Assembly (NCBI GenBank): GCA_000017645.1
Contig: CP000781.1
Coordinates: forward strand, 2,074,001-2,138,000
Direction: 5' to 3'
Origin: Xanthobacter autotrophicus Py2
Lineage (GTDB): Bacteria; Pseudomonadota; Alphaproteobacteria; Rhizobiales; Xanthobacteraceae
DNA: 64,000 nt
The translations under genes and the position numbers were made by a program. This document shows, piece after piece, positions 8,004-16,190 of the stretch. Within the stretch, counting starts at the first letter, position 1, and each line of letters begins with the position of its first letter. Under the pieces are notes generated by a model, which worked only from the letters and a program-made list of their open reading frames with translations, was not told the origin of the DNA and made no database searches.

Positions 8004-9950
8004 TCAGTGACGGTCGGCGACCTTGAGCGGCATGCGCAGCAGCTGTTCCGCATTGGGCAGGTTCTGCCGCGGCGCGATGTTCAGCAGGGGCGCGATGCGC
8101 TCCACGATCTTGCCGGCGGTGGGCGCCGCGTTCCAGCCCGAGGTGGCAAAGCCGTAGGTCTCCGAGGTGGCCTTGGGCTCATCCAGCATCACCAGGACCA
8201 GGTAGCGCGGCTTGTCCATGGGGAAGATCGCGGTGAAGGAGGTGAGCAGCTTGTTCTTGGCATAGCGCCCGTTCACCACCTTCTCGGCGGTGCCGGTCTT
8301 GCCGCCCACCAGATAGCCGGGAACCTCCGCCTTGGTGGCGGTGCCCTTCTCGGCGTTGAGGCGCATGATGTAGCGCATCTTGTCCGAGGTCTCGGGCTTC
8401 AGCACCCGCACTGCCACCTTCTGCGCCTCCTCGGGGGTGCGCTTGATGAAGGTGGGGGTGATGAGATAGCCGCCGTTCACCATGGAATTCACCGCCATCA
8501 CCGCCTGCAGCGGGGCGACAGAGAGGCCGTGGCCGAAGGCGATGGTGGCCGAGTTCAGTTCGCCCCAGCGCTTGGGCACGATGGGTTCCGAGCTTTCCGG
8601 CAGCTCGGTGCGCAGCCGGTCGAGCTGGCCCATCTTCTTCAGGAACGCCTTGTGGGCCTCGACCCCGAGGGAGAGCACCATCTTCGCCGTGCCCACGTTG
8701 GACGACGCGAGGAAGATCTCCGGCACCGTCAGCACCCGGTTCTCGGCGTGGTAGTCGGAGATCTTGAAGCGGCCGAAATGCATGGCGCCGCGGGCGTCGA
8801 ACGAGGAGTTCAGCCCGATCTTGCCGGAATCCAGCGCCATGGCGAAGGACAGGGCCTTGAAGGTGGAGCCCATCTCGAACACGCCGGTGGTGAGCCGGTT
8901 GAGATAGGCGTCGTCCTTCGGGTTGCCGGGCACGTTGGGGTCGAAGTCCGGCAGCGACACCATGGAGATGATCTCGCCGGTGTTGACATCGGTCACCACC
9001 GCCATGGCGTGGAGGGCGGAGAACTTGTTCTTGGCCCGGATCAGCTCGTCGCGCACGGCGTGCTGGACCCGCATGTCCATGGACAGCTCCACCGGCTCCT
9101 GCTGGAGGTCGGTGGCAAAGCCCGCGAGGTGCAGCTCGGCGAGGCCCCGGCCGTCGATGTATTTTTCGAGGCCCGAGATGCCCTGGTTGTCCACGTTCAC
9201 GCCGCCCATGACATGGGACAGGATGGGCCCGTCCGGATAGATGCGGCGGTTTTCCTTCAGGAAGCCGATGCCGGGCAGGCCGAGGCGGTGGATGGCGCGC
9301 ATCTGCGCCGGGGTGATCTCCCGCTTCAGCCAGGCGAAGCCCTTGCCGGAATTCAGCCGCTTGCGGCTTTCCTCCACGTCGAGGTCGGGCAGCACCTTCA
9401 GCAGGCCTTCCAGCGCCTCGTCGGGATCGATGAGGCGGCGCGGCTCGGCGAACAGGGACGGCGACTTCACGTCGATGGCAATGATGTCGCCGTTGCGATC
9501 GATGATATCCGGGCGCGCCGAGCTCACCGCGTCCGTGCTGCGGCCGCGGGTGGCGCCGGGATCAGAGATGATGGCGAGGTGCGACAGCTGCGTCGCGATG
9601 GCGATGAACACCGCGCAGAAGGCGAACATGATCAGCTTGATGCGTCCGCGCGCCACCGTGTCCGCATCGCCCCGGTCGAGGCCGAACAAGCCGCGCACCA
9701 TATGCCGGCCGGCGCGCCAGGCGAGGTGGCCGAGGCGCACCGCGAGCGCCGAGGCGACGTTCCAGGTGGCGATGGCGGCGCGGCGCAGGGCGCGCAGCAC
9801 GGCGCGGCCGGCGGCGGCGGCATAGCGGCCGACGGTGTCCAGCAGCACCGCGCAGGCGGCGTCGGCCTTCTGGATCTCCGGACCCAGGGCGGCCGCAGTG
9901 TCGGCGGCGAAACGGGCGATGCGGGCGGAAAAGGGCGTCTTCTCGACCAT
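8004..9950 (-). CDS. ftsI: Penicillin-binding protein 3 / peptidoglycan D,D-transpeptidase FtsI with long cytoplasmic N-terminus
   Basis: Septal cross-linking enzyme of the divisome. From the ATG at 9950 (AGAGG 5 nt upstream) the protein is 648 aa. Active-site motifs are STFK near residues 362-365, SSN near 416-418 and KTGT near 551-554; the dimerisation/pedestal domain precedes them (RPDIIDRNG). The single membrane helix (IKLIMFAFCAVFIAIA) only begins near residue 104, so an Ala/Arg-rich cytoplasmic segment of about 100 residues precedes it, longer than the short N-terminus of E. coli FtsI. It starts 10 bp after the ftsL-like gene. Confidence 0.95.
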   Translation of the reverse strand: MVEKTPFSARIARFAADTAAALGPEIQKADAACAVLLDTVGRYAAAAGRAVLRALRRAAIATWNVASALAVRLGHLAWRAGRHMVRGLFGLDRGDADTVARGRIKLIMFAFCAVFIAIATQLSHLAIISDPGATRGRSTDAVSSARPDIIDRNGDIIAIDVKSPSLFAEPRRLIDPDEALEGLLKVLPDLDVEESRKRLNSGKGFAWLKREITPAQMRAIHRLGLPGIGFLKENRRIYPDGPILSHVMGGVNVDNQGISGLEKYIDGRGLAELHLAGFATDLQQEPVELSMDMRVQHAVRDELIRAKNKFSALHAMAVVTDVNTGEIISMVSLPDFDPNVPGNPKDDAYLNRLTTGVFEMGSTFKALSFAMALDSGKIGLNSSFDARGAMHFGRFKISDYHAENRVLTVPEIFLASSNVGTAKMVLSLGVEAHKAFLKKMGQLDRLRTELPESSEPIVPKRWGELNSATIAFGHGLSVAPLQAVMAVNSMVNGGYLITPTFIKRTPEEAQKVAVRVLKPETSDKMRYIMRLNAEKGTATKAEVPGYLVGGKTGTAEKVVNGRYAKNKLLTSFTAIFPMDKPRYLVLVMLDEPKATSETYGFATSGWNAAPTAGKIVERIAPLLNIAPRQNLPNAEQLLRMPLKVADRH

Positions 9951-9960
9951 GGCGACCTCT

Positions 9961-10572
9961 TCAGCGTTGCCCGGAGAACAGGCGCTTGAGCCCTTCGATG
10001 AGGTCCGGCCCCGGATCGGGACGGGCCTCGGGGGCGGCAGGCGGCGCAGCGGGGGCATTCTGGACAATGGGGGCGGCGCTCGGGCGGGGCGGCCGGGGCG
10101 GGCTCGCCGACGCGGTGCTCGCGGGCGGCTTGGGCGGCGTGGCGGGGCGCAGGGCCGAGGTGGCCGGCACCGAGGCGCCACCGGAGCTGGTGGGTGCGGT
10201 GGGCGAGCCCGACGGCTTCGACGACGTGGAGGAGGTGACCAGCGGCGCGTCCACCAGCGCCTCGAGCAGGCCGCCGATGCCGTCCGCGCTGTTGGCGGGC
10301 TTCTCCGGCAGGTCGTCGAGGCTGGAGATGGAATCGATGTCCAGCCGCTTCATGTCGAGGTGTCGCTCGGCAAGGCCCTGGATATAGATGGGCGAGGTGC
10401 GGCGCGCCCATTCGGCCCGCATCAGGGAGATGGAATCGCGTTCCTTGCGGATTTGCGTGCGCAGGGTGGCGAGGCGTTCGGCTTCGGCGGTGGACGCGTA
10501 TTTCAGCTGGTAGACCACCGCGGCGGTCACCAGAAGCGCGACGACCATCACGACATTGGCGACCCGGAACAT
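9961..10572 (-). CDS. ftsL: FtsL-like cell division protein
   Basis: A 203-aa bitopic protein: a membrane helix at about residues 5-22 (ANVVMVVALLVTAAVVYQLK), then a short coiled-coil-like periplasmic stretch with LRTQIRKERDSISLMRAEW, then YIQGLAERHLDMK, which fits the FtsL/DivIC family where the coiled coil is followed by a conserved Leu-rich segment. The last 100 residues are Pro/Ala/Ser-rich and low-complexity, not part of the classic family core. Assignment rests largely on the rsmH-ftsL-ftsI order with 5-bp and 10-bp gaps. It would link FtsQ/FtsB to FtsI at the septum. Confidence 0.82.
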   Translation of the reverse strand: MFRVANVVMVVALLVTAAVVYQLKYASTAEAERLATLRTQIRKERDSISLMRAEWARRTSPIYIQGLAERHLDMKRLDIDSISSLDDLPEKPANSADGIGGLLEALVDAPLVTSSTSSKPSGSPTAPTSSGGASVPATSALRPATPPKPPASTASASPPRPPRPSAAPIVQNAPAAPPAAPEARPDPGPDLIEGLKRLFSGQR

Positions 10573-10577
10573 GTCTT

Positions 10578-11615
10578 CTAGCGTCTCCGCCCGTGGCGTT
10601 GCGGTGGTGGAGCTGGCAACAGCCCCATCAGGTCACCGCCCGGATGCGCCGGGGCGTTCGTGCGTTCGGCCGCGCGAAGTTTCGCGGACCTTGCGCGCGG
10701 ATTGCCTGCCACTTCGTCGGGACCGGGTTCCACCACGCCTTTCGCCACGAGGCGGAAGGCAGGCTCCGGACCCTCCGCCTGCGGCAGGTGGCGCGACGCG
10801 GACGGTGCCTTTGCCCGGTTTGACAGAAAAGTCTTAACGATCCTGTCCTCTAGGGAATGGAAGGTGACAACCACCAGCCGCCCGCCCGGGGCCAGCGCCC
10901 GTTCGGCGGCCACAAGAGCTTGCACCAGCTCGGATAATTCCTCGTTCACGGCGATGCGCAGGGCCTGGAAGGTGCGGGTCGCCGGGTGCATCTCGCCGGG
11001 CTTCTGCCAGACGATGCGCGACACGATCTCGGCCAGTTGGGCGGTGCGGGTGATGGGCGATTCGTCCCGCGCCTTCACGATGGCGCGGGCGATGGGCCGC
11101 GAGTGCCGCTCTTCCCCGAGGCTCCAGATGAGATGGGCGAGTTGCACCTCGTCCAGCGTCGCAACGAGGTCGGCGGCGGAAGGGCCGGTGTCGCCCATGC
11201 GCATGTCGAGGGGGCCGTCGCGGCGGAACGAGAAGCCCCGCTCGGCCTGGTCGAGCTGCATGGAGGAGACGCCGATGTCCAGCACCACGCCGTCGAGGGG
11301 CGAGAAATCGTGCTCCTGCGCCACCGCGTCGAGCCGGGAAAAGCGGTCGTTCACCAGGGTGAGCCGCCCGGCGGCCTCGGCCACGAGGTCGGCGCCGGCG
11401 GCGATGGCGGTGGGGTCGCGGTCGATGGCCAGCACCCGGCAATCGGCGGCGTTCAGGATGCCCCGCGTGTAACCTCCCGCGCCGAAGGTGCCGTCCACAT
11501 AGCGGCCGGCGTCCTTCGGCGCGAGGTGCGCGAGAACCTCGGCGAGCATCACAGGCAGGTGACGGGCCGGTCCGCCAGCGGCGTCGGCGGGGCCGACCCC
11601 GTGGCCCGTCGTCAT
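10578..11615 (-). CDS. rsmH: 16S rRNA (cytosine1402-N4)-methyltransferase
   Basis: Methylates C1402 of 16S rRNA using S-adenosylmethionine. The 345-aa product has [10 protein letters not shown] at the start, the SAM-binding segment [35 protein letters not shown], and [14 protein letters not shown], all strong RsmH/MraW signatures. The ATG at 11615 overlaps the mraZ stop codon as ATGA, indicating translational coupling. The next gene (ftsL) starts 5 bp after its stop. Confidence 0.96.
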   Translation of the reverse strand: MTTGHGVGPADAAGGPARHLPVMLAEVLAHLAPKDAGRYVDGTFGAGGYTRGILNAADCRVLAIDRDPTAIAAGADLVAEAAGRLTLVNDRFSRLDAVAQEHDFSPLDGVVLDIGVSSMQLDQAERGFSFRRDGPLDMRMGDTGPSAADLVATLDEVQLAHLIWSLGEERHSRPIARAIVKARDESPITRTAQLAEIVSRIVWQKPGEMHPATRTFQALRIAVNEELSELVQALVAAERALAPGGRLVVVTFHSLEDRIVKTFLSNRAKAPSASRHLPQAEGPEPAFRLVAKGVVEPGPDEVAGNPRARSAKLRAAERTNAPAHPGGDLMGLLPAPPPQRHGRRR

Positions 11616-12085
11616 GCCTTGGTGCTCCTCGGGTTCTCCGCTCGGGAGCCGATGGCCTGGCGCAGCTCGCGCACCCGTTGGGTGGCCTCCGCGAGATGCG
11701 CCTTCAACCGCTCCGGTTCCCAGATCCGGAATTTGTGCCCCAGCCCCACGAACGCCACCTGGTCGGTGATCGCCGCATGGGCCTTCAAGGTATCGCTCAG
11801 CACCACCCGGCCTTCCGGGTCGATGCGCAGGGTCTCGCTGGTGCCGTAGAGGGCGGCGGCCAGCTCCTCGCGCGCCTCGGAATAGGGCGGGTAGCTCTCG
11901 ATCAGCGCGTCGATCTCGCCGACGAGACGGTTTCCGCCCGCGTCCAGCGCGGGTTCGGCAAGGCTCGGATGGCAGTAGAGGCCGTCCGCGCCGTCCTTGG
12001 CCAGCACCGTGCGGAAGGGCGCGGGGATGGAAACCCGGCCCTTGGCGTCGAGCCGCATCGTGTAGGTGGACACGAAGCGGTCCAT
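11612..12085 (-). CDS. mraZ: Transcriptional regulator MraZ
   Basis: A 157-aa protein with two SpoVT/AbrB-like repeats; the first begins [25 protein letters not shown] and the second contains [19 protein letters not shown], both carrying the DxKGR/DxxGR motif of MraZ. MraZ proteins form ring-shaped oligomers that bind short direct repeats upstream of their own operon and repress or modulate dcw expression; this is known from E. coli and mycoplasmas. A matching direct-repeat array lies 79 bp upstream. It heads the dcw run and overlaps rsmH by 4 bp. Confidence 0.95.
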   Translation of the reverse strand: MDRFVSTYTMRLDAKGRVSIPAPFRTVLAKDGADGLYCHPSLAEPALDAGGNRLVGEIDALIESYPPYSEAREELAAALYGTSETLRIDPEGRVVLSDTLKAHAAITDQVAFVGLGHKFRIWEPERLKAHLAEATQRVRELRQAIGSRAENPRSTKA

Positions 12086-12163
12086 GGCGCCCGGGTGCCC
12101 CTCTCTTCCGGCAGGCTGCGGTCAAGGCCGCCTGCGCGACGGCGAAGGCCGTCCAACGTGTTC

Positions 12164-12218
12164 ATGGGTAATAATGGGCTAACATGGGATTTCATGGGCG
12201 TCAACGGAATGGCATGGG
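12164..12218. promoter_or_regulatory. MraZ-box array upstream of mraZ
   Basis: On the plus strand ATGGG occurs at 12164, 12174, 12184, 12194 and 12214, exactly 10 bp apart, with a degenerate ACGGA at the missing position 12204. Known E. coli MraZ sites are TGGGN repeats separated by 5 nt, the same 10-bp period. The array is 79 bp from the mraZ start, so it fits an autoregulatory operator. The TGGG strand is opposite to the mraZ coding strand. Confidence 0.82.
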
Positions 12219-12251
12219 CGCGGGCATGGTGGGGCGCGCCCTGTCCTGCGC

Positions 12252-12275
12252 TGAGGCCGCATGTTTGCGGCCTCA
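12252..12275. terminator. Perfect hairpin between liuE and the mraZ promoter
   Basis: TGAGGCCGC (12252-12260), loop ATGTTT, GCGGCCTCA (12267-12275): a perfect 9-bp stem. It lacks a T-tract on either strand, so it is at best a weak or Rho-assisted terminator for the liu operon; it may also insulate the mraZ promoter. Confidence 0.5.
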
Positions 12276-12338
12276 GGCGGAAGAGGGTTCACGCTGGTGC
12301 AGGCTGGAAACGGTCGGTGCCACAGACGCACGCCGGCT

Positions 12339-12378
12339 CCCTCTCCCGCGTGCGGGGAGGGTTCTGGAGGGGGCAGGG
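12339..12378. repeat. Dispersed GC-rich hairpin element, copy 2
   Basis: Reads CCCTCTCCCGCGTGCGGGG followed by AGGGTTCTGGAGGGGGCAGGG, the same pattern as the copies near 1486, 23661, 28138-28240 and 62664. It lies in the 374-bp gap between liuE and mraZ; apart from the MraZ boxes and the 12252 hairpin I see nothing else in that gap. Confidence 0.6.
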
Positions 12379-12459
12379 ACGTGGGAGGAGGAGATCGCGC
12401 GGGTTGGCGGCGCGTCTCGTTGAAGTGACTGCCGCGTTCTGGTGGAGCGGACGCCCCCT

Positions 12460-13365
12460 CTACCCCGCCTTGGCGGCCAGCGCCTGTGCGACCTTGGAGG
12501 CCGGCGTGCGGCTCAGCGCGGCGGTGATGGCGCGGCCGGCGCGCGCGAGGGCGTCGAGATCCACGCCGGTGTCCACGCCGAGGCCGTCCAGCATGTAGAC
12601 GAGATCCTCGGTGGCGAGATTCCCAGAGGCGCCCTTGGCATAGGGGCAGCCGCCGAGGCCGGCCGCCGCCGCATCCACCGTGGCGATGCCCAGCTCCAGG
12701 CAGGCCAGCACATTGGCCAGCGCCTGCCCGTAGGTGTCGTGGAAATGCAGGGCGGTGCGCTCCACGCCGATCACGCCAGCCACCGCCTGCGCCATGGCCT
12801 TCGCCTTGTCCGGGGTGCCGACACCGATGGTGTCGCCCAGCGAAACCTCATAGCAGCCCATGGCGATGAGGCGTTCGGACACCTCCACCACCTTGGCCAC
12901 CGGCACCTCGCCCTGATAGGGGCAGCCGAGCACGCAGCTCACATAGCCGCGCACCGCCACCCCCTGCGCCTTCGCGAGGTCGAGCACGGGCGCGAAGCGC
13001 TCCAGGCTCTCGGCGATGGTGCAATTGATGTTCTTCTGGCTGAAGGCCTCGGATGCAGCGGCGAACACCGCCACCTCCTCCACGCCGGAGGCCAGCGCCA
13101 GTTCCAGCCCCTTCAGGTTGGGAGTGAGCACCGGGTAGCGCACGCCGTCGCGCCGGTCGATCTCAGCCAGCACCTGCGCGGTGTCCGCCATCTGCGGCAC
13201 CCATTTGGGGGAGACGAAGGAGCCGCTCTCGATCATCGTCAGCCCGGCTTCGGCCAGCGCATTGATGAGCGCCACCTTGGCGGCGAGCGGGACGACGCCC
13301 GGTTCGTTCTGCAGCCCGTCGCGCGGGCCGACCTCGACGATGCGCACCGACGGGGGGCGGGCCAT
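12460..13365 (-). CDS. liuE: Hydroxymethylglutaryl-CoA lyase
   Basis: Cleaves 3-hydroxy-3-methylglutaryl-CoA to acetoacetate and acetyl-CoA, the last step of leucine breakdown. The 301-aa TIM-barrel protein shows VGPRDGLQNEPG near the N-terminus, the metal-binding HFHDTYGQ, and the family signature GLGGCPYAKGASGN whose cysteine is catalytic. The ATG at 13365 overlaps the liuD stop as TGATG, so it is translationally coupled; a GTG at 13368 is a less likely start. It is the last gene of liuB-C-D-E. The symbol mvaB is also used for this enzyme. Confidence 0.93.
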   Translation of the reverse strand: MARPPSVRIVEVGPRDGLQNEPGVVPLAAKVALINALAEAGLTMIESGSFVSPKWVPQMADTAQVLAEIDRRDGVRYPVLTPNLKGLELALASGVEEVAVFAAASEAFSQKNINCTIAESLERFAPVLDLAKAQGVAVRGYVSCVLGCPYQGEVPVAKVVEVSERLIAMGCYEVSLGDTIGVGTPDKAKAMAQAVAGVIGVERTALHFHDTYGQALANVLACLELGIATVDAAAAGLGGCPYAKGASGNLATEDLVYMLDGLGVDTGVDLDALARAGRAITAALSRTPASKVAQALAAKAG

Positions 13366-15365
13366 CACGCGTCCTCCAGAACCAGAAGCTCGGCACCCTC
13401 GTCCACGAGGTCGCCCACGGCGAATTTCAGCGTCTTCACCTTGCCGTCGCGGGGCGCGGCGACGGTATGCTCCATCTTCATGGCCTCCACCACCACCAGA
13501 GCGGCGCCCTCCGCCACCTCCTGGCCTTCCTCCACCGCGATGCGGATGATGGTGCCGGGCATGGGGGCCACCAGCCGGCCGGCGGTGCCGGTGGCGGCCT
13601 GGGAGGCAAGGCGCGGGTCGATGAACTCAAGGCCATATTCCCCGCCGCGCACGAACACGGTGAGGTGCGCGGCGGTGCGGATCACCCGCGCCGACAAAGC
13701 GACGCCGTCGAGCCGGGCGCGCAGGGTGCCGTCGGCCTCCGCGTCGCCTTCCACGCTCATGTCGCCGCCGGGCAGCGAGAGGATGAAGCCGGAGGGCCGG
13801 AAATGGGCCCGCACGGCGATGCGCCGGTCGCGGTCGGCGAAGGTCAGGTCCACATGGGCGTCGCGGTTCAGCCGCCAGCCCGGCGCGAGGCCCCAGGGCG
13901 ACCAGGGATCGGCCGCGTCCACCGCCTCGGCGGACTGGCGCGCCTCCTCCTTGAGGACGAAGAGGGCGGCCAGCGCCAGCACCGTGTCGTCCACCGGCTC
14001 GGGCGGGGGCAACAGCAGGTCCTGGTGGCGGGCGATGAAGTTGGTGTCCAGCTCCGCAGCGGCGAAGGCGGGATGGGTGGCGATGGCCTTGAGGAACACC
14101 CGGTTGGTGGCAAGGCCCACCACTTCCGTGGCCGCGAGGGCCGCATCCAGCCGGCGCACCGCCTCGGTGCGGTCGGCGCCGGAGACGATGATCTTGGCGA
14201 TCATGGGATCGTAATGGATGGACACCGTGTCGCCGGCGCGCACGCCCGTATCCACCCGCGTGCCATTGAGGTGGAAGGGCAGCACCAGATGGTCGAGCCG
14301 GCCCACCTGCGGCAGGAAATCCCGCGCCGGGTCCTCGGCATAGAGCCGCACCTCGATGGCGTGGCCGTGAAGCGGGATGTCGGCCTGGGCGAGGGGCAGC
14401 TTTTCGCCCTGCGCCACCTTGATCTGCCACTCCACCAGATCTTGCCCGGTGATGCTCTCGGTGACCGGATGCTCCACCTGGAGGCGGGTGTTCATCTCCA
14501 TGAAATAGAAGTTCTCGCTCTCGGCGATGAATTCCACCGTGCCGGCGCCCACATAGCCCACCGCCTTGGCGGCATCCACGGCGGCCTTGCCCATGGCGGC
14601 GCGGCGCTCCGGCGTCATGCCGGGGGCGGGGGCCTCCTCCACCACCTTCTGGTGGCGGCGCTGGATGGAGCAGTCGCGCTCGTGCAGATAGACCGCATTG
14701 CCGTGGCTGTCGGCGAAGACCTGCACCTCGATATGGCGGGGGGTGGTGAGATATTTCTCCACCAGCACCCGGTCGTCGCCGAACGCGCTTTTGGCCTCGC
14801 GCTGGGCCGAGGCGAGGGCATCCGGAAATTCGGCGGCTGAGCGCACCACCTTCATGCCCTTGCCGCCGCCGCCGGCGGACGCCTTGATGAGCACGGGAAA
14901 TCCGATGCGCTCCGCCTCGCGGGCGAGCAGGCCCGCGTCCTGGTCCTCGCCGTGATAGCCGGGCACCAGCGGCACGCCGGCCTTCTCCATCAGTGCCTTG
15001 GCGGCGCTCTTGGAGCCCATGGCGCGGATGGCGGAGGCCGGCGGGCCGACGAAGACGATGCCCGCCTTCTCGCACGCCTCGGCGAAGGCGGCGTTTTCCG
15101 ACAGGAAGCCGTAGCCGGGATGGATGGCATCGGCCCCGCTCTTCCTCGCGGCGTCGAGAATGGCGTCGATGCGCAGGTAGCTCTCGCGGGCCGGCGCCGG
15201 GCCGATGGGATAGGCCTCGTCGGCGCTCGCCACGTGCAGCGCGTTGGCGTCCGCCTGCGAATAGACGGCGACGGTGCGGATGCCCATGGCCTTGGCGGTG
15301 CGCATCACGCGCACGGCGATCTCGCCGCGATTGGCGACGAGCAGGGTGCGGATCGCTTTGGTCAT
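13365..15365 (-). CDS. liuD: Methylcrotonyl-CoA carboxylase, biotin-containing alpha subunit
   Basis: Carries the biotin carboxylase, BT-like and biotin carrier parts of 3-methylcrotonyl-CoA carboxylase. The 666-aa product has the biotin carboxylase N-domain (LLVANRGEIAVRV), the ATP-grasp glycine loop KASAGGGGKGMKVV, MNTRLQVEHPVTE, and the biotinylation site EAMKMEH with the lysine at about residue 630. The domain order matches acyl-CoA carboxylase alpha subunits; the substrate assignment comes from the neighbours liuB, liuC and liuE. The ATG at 15365 overlaps the liuC stop (ATGA). Confidence 0.93.
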   Translation of the reverse strand: MTKAIRTLLVANRGEIAVRVMRTAKAMGIRTVAVYSQADANALHVASADEAYPIGPAPARESYLRIDAILDAARKSGADAIHPGYGFLSENAAFAEACEKAGIVFVGPPASAIRAMGSKSAAKALMEKAGVPLVPGYHGEDQDAGLLAREAERIGFPVLIKASAGGGGKGMKVVRSAAEFPDALASAQREAKSAFGDDRVLVEKYLTTPRHIEVQVFADSHGNAVYLHERDCSIQRRHQKVVEEAPAPGMTPERRAAMGKAAVDAAKAVGYVGAGTVEFIAESENFYFMEMNTRLQVEHPVTESITGQDLVEWQIKVAQGEKLPLAQADIPLHGHAIEVRLYAEDPARDFLPQVGRLDHLVLPFHLNGTRVDTGVRAGDTVSIHYDPMIAKIIVSGADRTEAVRRLDAALAATEVVGLATNRVFLKAIATHPAFAAAELDTNFIARHQDLLLPPPEPVDDTVLALAALFVLKEEARQSAEAVDAADPWSPWGLAPGWRLNRDAHVDLTFADRDRRIAVRAHFRPSGFILSLPGGDMSVEGDAEADGTLRARLDGVALSARVIRTAAHLTVFVRGGEYGLEFIDPRLASQAATGTAGRLVAPMPGTIIRIAVEEGQEVAEGAALVVVEAMKMEHTVAAPRDGKVKTLKFAVGDLVDEGAELLVLEDA

Positions 15366-16153
15366 GCGGCCCCCCAAGTGGGTTTTCTTTTTTCGAGGAA
15401 GGCGGAAACGCCCTCGCGTCCGTCGGCGCTCACGCGCTGGTCGGCGATGCGGCGGGCGGTGTCCTGCAGCACGGTCTGGTCGAAGGGCCGGTCCACGGCG
15501 GCGATCAGAGCCTTTGTGGCGGCCATGGCGCCGGGGCTCGCGGCCTTCAGCGCCTTGAGGTGCCGGACGATGGCGGCGTCCAGTTCCTCTGCGCTCACCA
15601 CCTCATGCACGAGGCCGAGGGCGAGCGCCGTTTCGGCGGAAAAGCGCTCGGCGGTGAGGAAATAGCGCCGCGCCTGCCGCGCCCCCATGGCCCGCACCAG
15701 ATAGGGGCTGATGACCGAGGGGATGAGGCCGATGCGCACCTCGGTGATCGCGAATTCCGCCTCCGGCACCGCGACGACGATGTCGCTGGCCGCGATCAGC
15801 CCGGTGGCGCCGGCAAAGGCCGAGCCGTGCACTCGCACCAGGGTGGGCTTGGGGCACAGGTCGATGGTGCGCATGAGCGTCGCCAGCGCCATGGCGTCGG
15901 CGAGGTTCTCCTGCCGGCTATAGGTCGCCATGCGACGCATCCAGTTGAGGTCCGCCCCGGCACAAAAGGTGGGGCCGTTGGCCTTCAGCAGGACGGCGTA
16001 GACCTGTGGATCGACGGCGGCGGCATCATAGGCGCGGGTCAGCGCGGCGATGAGCGCATCGTCGAAGGCGTTGCGCACCTCCGGACGGTCGAGGGTGATG
16101 ACGGCGACGCCATCCTCGACGGTGGTGATGAGGCCGGTGGTGTTGAGGCTCAT
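15362..16153 (-). CDS. liuC: Methylglutaconyl-CoA hydratase (crotonase family)
   Basis: Hydrates 3-methylglutaconyl-CoA to HMG-CoA. The 263-aa protein has the crotonase oxyanion-hole segments FCAGADLNWM and GSAFAGATGLIAASDIVVA, plus EVRIGLIPSVISPYLV, which resembles methylglutaconyl-CoA hydratases more than generic enoyl-CoA hydratases. Family membership is certain; the substrate is inferred from its place between the two carboxylase subunits. It begins 37 bp after liuB and overlaps liuD by 4 bp. Confidence 0.9.
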   Translation of the reverse strand: MSLNTTGLITTVEDGVAVITLDRPEVRNAFDDALIAALTRAYDAAAVDPQVYAVLLKANGPTFCAGADLNWMRRMATYSRQENLADAMALATLMRTIDLCPKPTLVRVHGSAFAGATGLIAASDIVVAVPEAEFAITEVRIGLIPSVISPYLVRAMGARQARRYFLTAERFSAETALALGLVHEVVSAEELDAAIVRHLKALKAASPGAMAATKALIAAVDRPFDQTVLQDTARRIADQRVSADGREGVSAFLEKRKPTWGAA

Positions 16154-16190
16154 GGGATGGTGCTCCGGACTTGGCCGTCAACGCGCGCCA

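Noticed and set aside
12442..14214. A 590-codon plus-strand open frame opposite liuE and liuD
   Set aside because: Shadow of liuE/liuD with no signature of its own.
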